Positions 22,301 through 36,211 of a stretch of 64,000 nt of DNA are shown here, one piece after another. The stretch lies in contig NC_056546.1 of NCBI RefSeq assembly GCF_910596095.1, positions 25,882,425-25,946,424 of the forward strand, given 5' to 3'. A program made the translations under genes and the position numbers. Each line of letters opens with the position of its first letter. The stretch's first letter is position 1. The notes beneath the pieces were generated by a model. That model worked only from the letters and a program-made list of their open reading frames with translations. It had not been told where the DNA came from and searched no databases. This DNA is from Thunnus maccoyii. Taxonomy: Eukaryota > Chordata > Actinopteri > Scombriformes > Scombridae.

Positions 22301-24088
22301 TAAAATATATAGATTACCATTATGCTTATTTTAGAGCAGCATACAAAACATCAAGATATTTGATCAAAATCTAAGATATATACTCCCTTTATTCTTGTTA
22401 CTTGCAAATTGATGCCAGTCTGCACTGTAATAACCAATAAGAAATGGTAAAAACACACTTATACTATATTTCAAACCTTATGGCATTAGAGGTATTACAT
22501 TTTGGCTTTTCTGTTTGTAGATTTATTACATATATACATTACATATAAGTTAGTTAAAAGTGTTTTCCCCCATATATTCAACTATTCCTTAAACGTGTCC
22601 CATATGCCAGCAGCAGGAAGGATAAAGGTCATGCCTGAACCGCACCTTGTCCCTGATGCCCAGGGTGATGATGTCAGGCCGTGGGCAGTTTTTGAAAGAG
22701 TAGGAAGCCTGGTGCATCAGGATCTCCTGGGTAGCGTCGGTGTATTCGTACGCCCCAGGCAGCAGCAGATCCCCCTTGCGCACGCCCACAGTCTGGGCTT
22801 TCCTGCCCAAGCCTTTAAACCCGTAGGTCTTCCTCACCGGGTTCAGTTCAGCTTCCTCAATGAAATCCCGGATGTGATAGAAACCTGGGATGGGTGTGTC
22901 CTAGAATAAAGTGAGAGGAGAGAAGCTTAGATAATGTAAGACCACATCGCTTTGTGCTAGGGTTGTACACTTAACTGTATTGCTGCCATGTTGCAGCCAC
23001 CACTGGATCATTGTATAATAACTTTGAAAAGGAACATAGGAAATAAAGATAAATGATGGTATGAAGGTCAGTATGAATGTTGAGTTTTCAAATACGATTA
23101 AGAAGAGGAAGCTTTTAACTTCAGGCCTATTCACCTACAAATGCTGACTGGCGTCCTAGCCAAACAATAATCTAAATTTAGACGTTTCAAAATGAAATGC
23201 CTATTTGTACAAGCAGAGTATATACAGTAAATGCACAGCAAACAAGCTATGTTTGCTGCACTAACACTAAGCCGCCTGGCCTATTGTCAGCTGTATAGGA
23301 TACATTCACAGACAGAAGAAGGCAGCTGATTAACAATGGAGCCTGGGAGCTGGGTTCACATTAAAATAAACTGATAATTAATTAGGTCTAAGTGTCATTA
23401 CCATTAATGTACTGTTAAGCACTTAGGGACTGGACTCACTGCAGTGTAAGTGTTTGAATTTATTTCTACCAGACTGCACACTTTGGACAGAAACACTGGG
23501 ATAGTGCTGTCCATTAAAAGCTATTAACTGACAGTTAATAGAACATGATATGTCAGTGAGGGAGTGCGGTATCTCGCTGAAATCACAGCTGTTGGAAGCT
23601 ACCTGAAGGTAATATGTACCAGTGCTGCTATAGTTGTGCATGAGCTAATGAGCCACTTTGAAATGGCAAACCAGTGACAAGTGTTTTGGCCCGCACAGGC
23701 GACAGCATAGCAGCCTCCGCTCCAAAGACAGGCTATGAAACCATACTGCAGTATGACAGACACCTACTTTCAGTGTTCCCAGCCACCAGCGCCCCCGGCC
23801 ACACAGGTCCACCTTGTCATCACCCTGCAGATAAAAACAGGACATAAGCCACGAGATGGTAGAGACTGTTTCTGCTATGATGACTTTGCTATGCCAACAA
23901 TGTGTTGATGAGTCTCCCACATGTATCATCCTGTGCTTTACCAGTTCTGCTTGTTCTAATTAACCACACACAGTTACAAGGGCTTTAAAGAGCCTTACCT
24001 TATCTGTTCTATTACCACCCCTGGACATGTCACTGACTTTAGAGGCAGCTTTGTTTTTCCGTGTGGCCGTACCCTGCACTGTACTCAT
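15269..24088 (-). CDS. stpg4: STPG4, sperm-tail PG-rich repeat-containing protein 4 (seven exons, 242 aa)
   Basis: Seven minus-strand exons join in frame: 24088-23999, 23824-23768, 22900-22646, 21582-21518, 21215-21170, 18073-17969 and 15379-15269 (729 bases with TAG). All introns are GT-AG. The start is the ATG at 24088, giving MSTVQGTATRKNK. Sperm-tail PG-rich motifs appear as DTPIPGFYHI (residue 50 on), LLPGAYEY (about 90), EGPAPCHYNP (about 173) and ETPGPGAYEP (207 on). RWWLGTLK precedes the first motif. Length is close to the human protein (about 248 aa). The mouse orthologue, called GSE, has been linked to germ-cell expression and chromatin reprogramming in the zygote; any role here is inferred. 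Identity is supported by its place between TTC7A and CALM2, as in human. A Penelope-like element lies in the last intron and a hAT-like MITE in intron 3, neither touching exons. Confidence 0.9.
15554..15590. repeat. 37-bp perfect direct repeat, copy 2
   Basis: Identical to 11608-11644. It lies in the last STPG4 intron about 220 bases before the recognisable Penelope-like coding remnant. Confidence 0.9.
15800..17640 (+). mobile_element. Penelope-like retroelement remnant with GIY-YIG endonuclease, antisense in STPG4 intron 6
   Basis: Three coding blocks lie in order on the plus strand. At 15815-16300 is a 161-codon frame containing NELFNLSRHWV and a charged, probably helical stretch from about FDLTTLLVDQLKKDLDEL. 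At 16610-16800, frameshifted remnants read LFRKPTPRNTLLRADSDHP and QQRGYNK-like, typical of the region after the reverse transcriptase palm. At 17140-17496 a 118-codon frame has LIICPCGKSYVGKTSRALKT, then HRSTLRYKNMNYPVAAHF, the GIY-YIG nuclease arrangement of Penelope-like elements. Most of the reverse transcriptase is missing, so the copy is dead. Its ends are uncertain; an AATAAA-containing AT-rich tail follows to about 17640. Family assignment is from recalled motifs. Confidence 0.8.
17140..17496 (+). pseudogene. GIY-YIG endonuclease domain of the Penelope-like element
   Basis: The uninterrupted 118-codon frame keeps the cysteine-bearing YLIICPCGKSYVGKTSRAL lead, where Y-V-G of SYVGKT stands for the YIG half, followed by an RH-rich helix (THIAKHRST) and a conserved C-terminal IHHLRALLPHGLN block. 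In intact elements this domain cuts target DNA for insertion. It is probably inactive here because its reverse transcriptase partner is destroyed, although this part itself has no stop. Confidence 0.75.
19280..19309. repeat. (TG)n microsatellite
   Basis: A pure TG run of about 30 bases lies between STPG4 exons 6 and 5. Confidence 0.95.
19770..20165 (+). repeat. Degenerate tandem repeat, three units of about 140 bp
   Basis: Three similar units begin near 19780, 19917 and 20060. Each contains ATGTCTGTAC or ATCTGTACAAAAT, then TTTCATGGCAATCCATCCA (or a variant) and AGATATT. This repeat type is common in fish introns. It has no coding sense and lies in STPG4 intron 5. Confidence 0.8.
21745..22101. 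mobile_element. hAT-type MITE, 357 bp, with 8-bp target duplication
   Basis: The element starts TAGGACTGAGTGATA and ends TATATTGTTCAGCCCTA, imperfect inverted termini. ATATCACAATATT-like blocks recur near both ends in opposite orientation. Flanks are GCACCTAC (21737-21744) and GCACCTGC (22102-22109), an 8-bp target duplication with one mismatch. That length and the CAGCCCTA end fit the hAT superfamily. The interior has no open frame. It sits in STPG4 intron 3. Confidence 0.85.
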
Positions 24089-25384
24089 TGTCGTTCACTA
24101 TCTGGTTGACTGGAGATCCAGTGACACCTGACCACCATTAAAACTGTGACTGTTACTATAGCAGCGACTCCACTATCGATCAATTTTTCAACAAGCTGGC
24201 CTGGTGGAGGAGAGCTAAATTTAGACTCACCGACCAGTTTGTTTGTGAGTAAGTCCGTGTCCTAACTGAAAGCTATGCGAGGTACATACTGTACATGCTG
24301 CAGTTAGTCCTCTTAATATTATCCCTGTGATATTTGGAGTGATACTGTCATATTGATTAGAAGATACCGATCAAAACTTGTTATCACAGTGCTAATTGCA
24401 ATCCAGTACAGGACAAAACAGGAATTCGTGTATCTTTCTTTCCAGTGTGGGTCTTGATATGCAACAGTTTTGGGAGCACAACAGGTTTCTTCTCTCTTTA
24501 TGAAGTTTGAAGTACCTTACCTCTTGTGGCATACTGGGCAGGAGTGTGATGTCATGCACACACACACAGCACAGCATAACTAAAGACCATCACCTGAAGT
24601 TAAAATCTCACTCTGGGAGCAAAGGCTACATGGAACGCATGGTTCAAATAAGCCAAGAAATCATGTTTACACTGCCTGTCAAGGAAGTCTCATGTGACCT
24701 GAGAGTACATGTGGAGATGAAGGCTACACACACATTAAAAACACACTGAGGCTGTTCTGGCATATATGTCCCTTTTCATCATAGTACCTCATGTACATTC
24801 AGTTTTCTGTTTTGGACAATGCATGAATGCAGAGGAGTGCCGAGACTAGTGTTACATGTGCAGTGTAATTAACAGCTTTTTATAAGTAGACTGCGACAAC
24901 ACTTCGACTGTGAGAGTTTTTTAAGACTTGTGATAATTGGTTTTGACAAGATGAGAGCCACTTGTGTCATCGATTCACACCTGAAATTGCTGTGGGTAGT
25001 GGTGTTCCTTTTTGTTCTGTCTTGGAAATTTAGTTGATAATAAACTTTTTATAGCAGCACACATGACAAGACTTAGAAAAATCAAATGAGGTGAGTAAAT
25101 TACCTCTTTACATTATAGACCTTGTTAGAGTATGGCTTGTTACTTAAGTGCATTTTGTGCTAAATGCTTGAATATGCATCTACAGAGACTCATGAATAAT
25201 ATGTACATCTGACCAAGCGACAATCTGCTGCCCCCTTACTACTCAACACAGTCAAAACCATCACATAACACCTTCATTTTTTTCTACTTTAGCGTTATGG
25301 AAGTGTTAATTCAGTCACTGCACAGGATCAGAGGCATAAACTAGAAGCAGCTTGCATAAAATTGACACAGGAGGCAGAGCAGAG
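24089..25384. other. STPG4-CALM2 intergenic interval
   Basis: About 1.3 kb separates the STPG4 start codon from the last plausible CALM2 poly(A) signal. Both genes are on the minus strand, so this holds the STPG4 5' UTR and promoter. I see no exon and no clear TATA element. Confidence 0.5.
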
Positions 25385-25398
25385 GTCCACAATAGAGC

Positions 25399-25404
25399 TT
25401 TATT
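25399..25404 (-). terminator. Candidate distal CALM2 polyadenylation signal (AATAAA)
   Basis: The minus strand reads AATAAAGCTCTATTGTGG here, about 1.23 kb after the stop codon. A nearer AATAAA occurs at about 26017-26022. Calmodulin genes commonly use alternative poly(A) sites, so both may be used. Confidence 0.45.
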
Positions 25405-26631
25405 TTGTCATTCATCAAAATAACAAACTTAGTATCTCTGCAAGCTACTGTAACAAACTCAATAATCAGAAATTAACAAAAAAAAAAACAAAAAAAAAAA
25501 AAAACAGGTACACCTCTATTTACACCATGGTTTCTGATGTACTCTCGATCACCTGCACCTCGTGATTGGGGGCAAATGCCAAGTAAGACATGAGTTAGTC
25601 AGCTTCTACATGGTGCTGTGCCAACAGCAGCAGACAACACATGGCCTATGTAGTCAGTAAGGGAGCTGGACAGTACAAGGCTAATCTAATGTCGAGTACC
25701 ACTGTGGGCACTTCAAGATAGAAGCCTTTGATCCCACTCAGTGCTTTTATTTAATGACAATACAGATTTGATCTGAGCTTATCTGAACATTAAGAGGCAT
25801 TGGCTGATGCTCCTCAGTGCTTTTGGGAATTAACAGGGGACACTTAAAATGGTAAACATTTCATGTGTATTCTAAGCAACAAGAAAAAAAAATCCTATCA
25901 AAAATGGAGCATCCTGTCCTCAATACAAAAATGGGAATTATTACAGGGTATACAAACTCAAGGATCCATTATAACTGAGAAAACAAGACAATTTTCAAAT
26001 CCGGGTAGATTGTAAATTTTATTGGAAAACAAAAATATACAACTTGGAATGGATTATTTGAGGCATGACCAGAGGCCATAAAAAAAAAGAAAGAAAGAAA
26101 AGCAAAAGTAGTGAGTAAAACATTAAAAAGCATGGTAAGATTAGTCGTTTTCTGGTATATAGAACAGCAGATACAAAAAGAGTTTGTACGAGTACCTAGG
26201 AGATACACCCGTGTCATTTTTTTGCAGTAGTGCAATGCTGAGAGATTTTCCATATATACTTTGTCCGTAGTCCATGCAGAGTTTAACTCCTCTACATTGT
26301 TTCCATGCCAACAGTGTTGCCAAGTGACAACCAGCTGACAGGTTTCCAATGTCGCCATGCGTGGAGGGGCCCCGAGCACAAGACAGGAAGATTCGAAGTT
26401 CTCTGGCTCCCAGGGGCCTCCACGGGCATCTGGTTGTATGACCGTTCCGTCACTCCAAAACACCATGACAGCAAAAGAAAGGGACATGGGGACAAGAGCC
26501 TATGCAGTTTACATGCAGTTCCTTTGGACAGCAGAAGGGGCAGGGACGAAGGGGGGCTATTAAGATTTTACAGATAAATTACACAAAGAAAAAAAGGCAA
26601 ATTATTTATATACGAAATCTGTACAAGGCCT

Positions 26632-29705
<3,074 letters not shown>

Positions 29706-30110
29706 TTCGACGTAGATGCAGCGGCTGGTTCACAACAAAATCCGTAAGAAAGCCAAAGCCGACACGAAACTGACAGTCTCTATGAACACAGTGAGGAAGA
29801 GCCAACTGGACTCGCCTTTAACGGCTATCCTAAACTCCTCCTCTTTTCAATATCACTCCGCCAACTTCCCCCTTTTCCTCAGTTACTAAATTAATTAAAA
29901 TCATATTTGTAGAAATCATTATCTACACAGTAAAATCAAGAAACAATTGTAACACCCATGTATGACGTTTGTGAAAGTTTTAACGTCGATATTTGGAATG
30001 ATATTGCGTACCGCTGGCAGTCTACATAACGGCGTATGAATACTTTCTGCTACTCTGTGATGGGGCACAAGACGTAGCTGAAAGAAATCGCGCTCTCTGA
30101 TTGGTGTGTT
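29706..30110 (-). promoter_or_regulatory. CALM2 5' UTR and promoter region
   Basis: Minus-strand sequence before the ATG is mixed with GC-rich segments (about 29706-29800) and has CAGCCGCTGC and CGTGTCGGC-like stretches. A CCAAT box on the minus strand comes from GATTGG at about 30097-30102, roughly 400 bases upstream. No convincing TATA box is evident. The transcription start is not determinable here. Confidence 0.4.
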
Positions 30111-33100
30111 TGTACCTGCAATGCGTCACTCCCATGGTCTGCGCTGCCGCTGCATCTTATCCATAGACATCCCAGTCAGTGCCACAGGCATGGCAGACAA
30201 GCTTGTTGCATAGTGTGTATACATATGGGCATCATCTTTAGGGAGACCCAATAAGACAGTTTTGATAAGTAATTAGCTACCAGGAACATAGTTTATCATT
30301 TGTAACTAGGGCTTTACTGACCCAATTTGTACTTCCATGAGCTTCTCTTATTTCCTGTTGCTGCACTTGGCTCATTTCTGATTACATTACTTGTATTTTC
30401 AGTTGCATATTGATACCCATGCTGTTTTCAGATTGTTGTTTACAAGGTTTACAAGGTTACAACAGACTGTGATGTAGTTCAGTGTGGCTCTTAAGTAAAG
30501 TTCCTCCTGTCTGCTGCATCTTATGCATAATGAGATGCAGTGTCAGGGCTGAGGTGTTTTGGGTTTAATAGTTTGTAATAGATAATAGTTTGTGCATCTG
30601 TGTAGTGTCTGCATGCATGCGCATTTAGATGTGTGATATGTGACTGGGTCTGTCGCAGGCATTGCTGTCAGATGACTGTGGGTTCTCAGGTCTAATTATG
30701 CTGCTGGTGTGGATGGAGTATCTGATAGCCTGATTGCTTATGCCTGGCTGCTCTCCTGTCTCCCAGTGACCACCTGTCTCTGGCCTGGTCCCATGGGAGA
30801 TGCTGTGGAGGAGGTGGAGGAAGGTAGACAGAGATGTGCGAGAAGAAGGATTTGAGGAACCACACAGAGAATGCACTAGAATCTCTACAGTATGTCCCAA
30901 AACAGCCGCTCTAACTCCCAATTCTACTGCCTCTCTTATTATTAGATACAGATGTCACACTGTATGTAGAGAGCTGGGATTGTGAAAAGCTGAACATCTC
31001 ACACATGCAAGACATGAGGATCCAAAGTGGTTCCCACATCCATCTGCACTGTTTGCAGAGGTGATGCTGCCTGTGGCATGTGATCAGCTGAACAGCCTCA
31101 GAATCCGCTAGGTTTTTTCCAACCTTGCTAATCTGGAGCACATTGGATTCTTTTCATTTAAATCTGTTTTTCTGCTACGGGGGGTTATGACACTCTGCAG
31201 ATTATGTAATTCCAAAGGTGACGGCACAAAGGCCTAAATCTGTCACAAGAACCAGATAAGCTGGAGCATGTGTAAATGACAGTATGTAGCAGTGTATGAA
31301 TTCACCTCACGCCTCACTGAAAACACTTGGAGACTAATATGTATAAGTGGCCATGAAAACTTAACTGTATGTCCCCTGGCGTTCACGTTTTTGAGATGTT
31401 ATTATGCAACATCTGTGGTGAATTGCCCCAATAATACAATTGTTGGGAGACAATGGTTTACTGTAGGGTCATAAATATTTCAGAATCAGAAAAGCACTCT
31501 ACTTTGTCCTCTGCCCAATCTCTATAGCCGCACTTCATCCAATATGCAGAATCAGCAGTTTGGTTGGTTGATGAGATGCCCTTCAATGATCCCCAGGTCT
31601 CAGAGGACCAGCTGCAGGTCAAAGGTGACTTGGTTGGGGGTTAATATGGAAAGGGCATATTGGAACACAGGAGACATGACTTAATGGTCTATAAAACCTG
31701 AAACCAATCTCCACGATGTAAGCCAAGGAGGACTTGCTCACAACATGAAGGACAATATAATATGTGTTACAGTGTTGTTTTTGCATTATGAATGGTTACC
31801 CAGGTTAATCAGTGTGTGTGCACTCCAAAAAAGATATTCCTTTTATGTTTCCCTCTCCTCTTATCAGCTCTGTGAATATGTAACTTCCTCATGTAATGAG
31901 CCCTTATCAGGCACAGCCCAACCCGGAGCATTTATATAAAACGGCAGCGTTCATTTCCACACCGCAGGGGGGGTCAAAGGTCACTTCAGTTCAGCAGAGG
32001 CAAGGCTGAAGTCATCCCTCCATCTTCATTAATGTCACCTCCCGATGGCCTGTAACATCACTCCCGCTGATAGCAGTTAGCATTGTTCCCTCCGCAGAAA
32101 AAGCTACCATGTGGGTCAGTTCAATTTTTGGCAATGGGGGCGGGCCGGGCTGGCACACAGCACGTGAGACATGCAGTGGTACAGTGCAGGGTAGTGATAT
32201 TGCGCAATCATGTTCTAAAATAAAGCAGCTTCCACGCAAAAGCTTGATGAGACGGCTAATTTGTGTACCTAAGTGGCATGTGAGGACTTAGAGAGATAAA
32301 GTCTTGGTGACAAATATGAGAAGATGTTTACCTGTGTAACTGAAAGACGCAGCCGCCATTATTAATGAATGAGGCTTTGTAATGCACCTGCTGGTTCAAT
32401 GCCAAGGGAGCGGATCACCTTTCATGGGAGAGAATGGTAGTTGTTTGTGTGTCATGCATGTGAAGCTACTATCAGTGAAAAGACCTTTACATTGTGAGTG
32501 TGTATGTCTCCGCACATGCAGGCCTACATCTGTTTGCTCTCCAGAGTGTGTTTGAACATCCGCACACGTGTGTATATGTGAGATTAGCCTACATGCCTGT
32601 ATGCAAATGCATCTGTGTGTGTGTGCACACTGATGGTAAATATGACGTGGAGGAGGTGTGTTCATTTGCACATGTATTTTTTATGATGTAAAGGCAATTT
32701 CGATCTGTCCTATTTCTGAAGAGTATTAGTAATGTTTACCAGCATTAGCTGGCTAAAGGTCTGGCCCAGTCAACGGACAAAGTTGATGGTGGATGATTTT
32801 ACAACCATGCGATAAGGTTATTAGCTGTATAAGGTCCAACAACAGGCGAGCCGTACATGAGCCAATCCCATCGCCTTGCTGGCCTACCTGTTACTGAGAA
32901 ATGACTTGTTTTCCAAAATTACATCATGATGCAGAAATGATTAATGGCCTCAAATCAGATAAGAGGATTTGGTCGAGCCTGCTATCCCCTGCTTATTTCA
33001 AACATGTAGTGATGAAATGGATATAATGTTAAGTATGCACTTAGTTGTTTTTTTGTTTTATCCCTTTAACGTGTTGTGTTTGTTGGGCCTGGCACTGGAT

Positions 33101-34090
33101 CATCAACCGTCTCTAAACCTGCACATGTCAGTTGTTTTATTTGAGGGGATCTGAGGGGCAAAACCATTTACTGGCTGTCAAATAGAATCCCTGCGGTTGA
33201 TCTTCGCTCTCCCACTTTTCATTTCCCCTCGTGTCCTCTCTCTCCATCTCTCTTTCTCTCTCTCTCTTTCTTTCTTTCTCTGACTCTATCTAACTCTGTC
33301 CCTCTCCCTGCCTCCCTCTTTCCATCACTGGCTTGCCTCCAGGTTGTCTGCTGCAGTCAGTGTGGAGCTGGAGTTCAAACACTGCAGCCTTCAGCAGCAC
33401 ATGAAACAGTGCTACTTGGAACCTTCCAGAAGTGTGGCACTACAAAGCTCTCTCGCCAAGGTGATTTCATCCTCAGTATCTGCTTTTCCCTGTTAGCTGT
33501 GTCTATCACAGGTGTCAGGAGTTCCTCTTGCTATGGAGTTTTATTCTTTCCATAAGTTTCCTTTAAGAATTCTAGTGTATGTGAAGTGATCTCAGTTTAC
33601 TCTCTCAATCAATCCTGAAGAAACTGAAACCAGGGGAAATCGAGAAGCACCGCAGAGGTTGTTCAGGAGTAGTTGTGTGCATGAGTGTGTACTTTAGTGC
33701 TTAACCGCAAATAAGGAGGTGACAGGGACAGAGTGTTTAGCAGCGCCCTGTCCTTGACCCTGGCTGTAGCATAGGCCAGGTCTGACTCTGCAGTGGCGGA
33801 GACCCGCAGGGCTGCCTCGCTCTCAGATGATCTCATTCTGCAGGGGGCAGCGGGCTCCACCGCATGCTGAGGCCACTTCCAGATGAAGGCTGCAGAGCAG
33901 GTGTCTTGTCGTCTGTGTGTGTGTGTGGCTGTGAGTGTGCTGCGTTTCTATTTAAGCCCTGCTCATAAACAAATGTGATTGATCAGCCTTGTTTGGAAGA
34001 CTCAGCTGTGACACCTGGTGGCTGGAGGAGAAAGTGCAGGTTGCTGGCAAAACAAGACTACAATGTTGTAAAAGGAGTACTAATCAGATG
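30111..34090. other. Interval between CALM2 and the MUC4-like gene, no gene confirmed
   Basis: Mostly unique AT-rich DNA with CT-rich tracts (33235-33330) and minor TG runs. One exon-like segment at 33343-33460 (+) is discussed separately. Nothing else here has coding support. Confidence 0.5.
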
Positions 34091-34832
34091 CAGTGGTGCA
34101 AAGTAACTAAGTACATTTACTCAAGTACTGTTCTTTTTGAAATAATTGTACTTTACTTGAGTTTTACATTTGATGCTACTTTTTACTTCTTCCTCACTAT
34201 TACTACTAGGGAAGTATTGTTACTCCACTACATTTTTTTGACAACTATAATTACCAATTACCTTTCAGATCAAGATTTTACATTCAGAACATATGAGAAG
34301 ATATGATGCATTATTATAAGTGAAAATACATGTACTCAAGTGCTGTACATAAGTACAATTTTGAGGCACTTGTATTTCAATTTATGTGCTACTTTATACT
34401 TCCACTCCACTACATTTCAGAGGGAAATATTCTGCTTTATACACTACTACTCCACTTTATCTGACAGCTGTAGTTACTAGTTACTCTGCACATTCAGATT
34501 TTTATAAAACATATATGTTAATAAAATATGATGTATTGTTATTGATTAAACTACCTAACAGTATGAATCAGTTAATTGTAGCTTCATGTCCACACACACA
34601 TACACAGTAATGCATCAATAATAATAAACCAATAATATAATATATAATAATATAACAATCACAGGGGCTACAGTGCTGCATTATGAGTACTTCTACTTTT
34701 GGTACTTTAAGTACATTTTGCTGATAATACTTTTACATTTGTTTAAGTACGATTTTGAATGTAGGACTTTCACTTGTAATGGAGTATTTTTATATTGTGA
34801 TGTAAAATATTTGAATACTTCTTCCACCACTG
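34091..34832. mobile_element. hAT-like MITE with CAGTGGTG/CACCACTG termini
   Basis: The left end is CAGTGGTGCAAAGTAACTAAG and the right end CTTCTTCCACCACTG, which pair as inverted termini. Inside are repeated TACTTTTACTTGAG-like and TACTCCACTACATTT blocks (two copies near 34210 and 34400), plus AAGTACATTTTGCTGATAA toward the right. This is a very abundant fish repeat type. A related fragment continues at 34930-35008. No clear target duplication was found, so ends may be eroded. Confidence 0.75.
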
Positions 34833-34978
34833 ATTAAAGACTCAGGGCAGTTGTCCTCTCTCCCTTTTTAGTAATCCAATAAAGTGAGCAAGTACAACAT
34901 TAAATTCCATAATAATAACTATCTATGAATATAAACATTATGAGTACTTTTACTTTTAAAAGTGTATTTTGAAAACAG

Positions 34979-35006
34979 GACTTAGTTGTAATGGATTACA
35001 ACTAAG

Positions 35007-35044
<38 letters not shown>
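34979..35044. repeat. 14-bp perfect palindrome arms followed by (ATT)n
   Basis: GACTTAGTTGTAAT (34979-34992), GG, ATTACAACTAAGTC (34995-35008) form a perfect inverted repeat with a 2-nt spacer. A run of about twelve ATT units follows directly. The left arm matches the end of the neighbouring MITE sequence. Confidence 0.9.
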
Positions 35045-35254
35045 GTAGTCAGAGTGGTGTCCTTGATTCAGAATGTAAGAGGCTTTTCCACTCTAACAAG
35101 AAGTATTGTGGCATGTTCATTTTTAAACATATTGAGTCCTTACACAAAGTGTCAAGTATCAGTAGCTTCAGCTTGATCTGTATTACAAGAAGAAAGTTCC
35201 TTTTTTCTTGGAATAGAATCACTGCTGCACAAGGTTGATAAAATTACATTTTTT

Positions 35255-35260
35255 TTTATT
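35255..35260 (-). terminator. Candidate polyadenylation signal of the MUC4-like gene
   Basis: The minus strand reads AATAAAAAAAAATG about 810 bases after the stop codon at 36070. No nearer exact AATAAA was noticed on that strand. Confidence 0.35.
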
Positions 35261-36069
35261 GATTTACATCATATTTACACATTGTTTTACATGTAGTGAC
35301 AGTCCAGCTTTAGAGAAGACAGCTATCAGTTGAAACACTGAATTTCTCTACTGTGTTAAATAAACCGGGAAACAATCCACCAATGAACAATAACTTAAGA
35401 GTGTGATTCCAAAATGAGATAAATGCTTTTTGAAAAAAGTGACAGTATTGTATATTTTATGGATTGTAGGTAAAGTCCTGTGTATGCAAAATAATAACAA
35501 TAAAAATTGAATCAACTATGCTGTGGTGATTATGAGTGATACTGATTTTCCAAACATGGGTGCATTACATTATGGATTAGAACCATAACAAACTTCATAC
35601 TGACTAACTGAGCAGAAGGCAGGAGCCTGACGCCAGGTATTCTGGCAAATGCTAATGCTGCTATCAAGGAGGCTGTTGGCCTAGGGTCAGCTGGAAACTG
35701 AAGACCACTGCAGTGGTTTACTTTTCATCAACATCTCCAGCCAAGACATTGTCGAGTTCTGCTGGGTCAGACTCCCACTGTAAACTGTTGTCCAGGCAAA
35801 AAAACTTCTAGCTCAAACTTGGCAGGTCCATCGCTCAGCGGAGAGGACTGGAAATAATTGACTTTAAAGTCACTCAGGTTTAATTACTTGTTTGTTACAA
35901 TATAAATAAGTCATTTATCTTGTCATTATAAAACATATACAGCGTAACATAAAAGTGCTTGCACTGTGTTTGTATTTACATTTCTGCGTGCGAGTGTGCA
36001 TGCTATTGTTTTTTCTGTGTCTCAAAGTGTGTGTCAGTGATTTGCACATGTGTGTGGTTTTACTATGTG

Positions 36070-36211
36070 CTATCTGAGGCGTTGCCGAGGTGTGATGTTG
36101 TCTATGATCCGCGGGCTGCAGTGGGTCATGTAGTGCAGAGCAGGGTCGGCGTAGTTGAAGGGCGGAGGGTTGTACTGCTCCTGTATGTAGTCTGGCAACG
36201 AGTGTGGCAGG
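36070..36211 (-). CDS. Exon 25: cytoplasmic tail and stop
   Basis: After a 2.8-kb intron the last exon encodes [20 protein letters not shown] and a remainder ending [11 protein letters not shown]. Several tyrosines ([20 protein letters not shown]) and a proline patch could be docking sites. No recognised signalling domain is present. Confidence 0.85.

Noticed and set aside
22502..22909. 135-codon plus-strand frame
   Set aside because: It is antisense to STPG4 exon 3, which has correct splice sites and a matching protein family.
26305..26577. Overlapping plus-strand frames of 90 and 68 codons
   Set aside because: They lie within the CALM2 3' UTR on the opposite strand and show no family resemblance.
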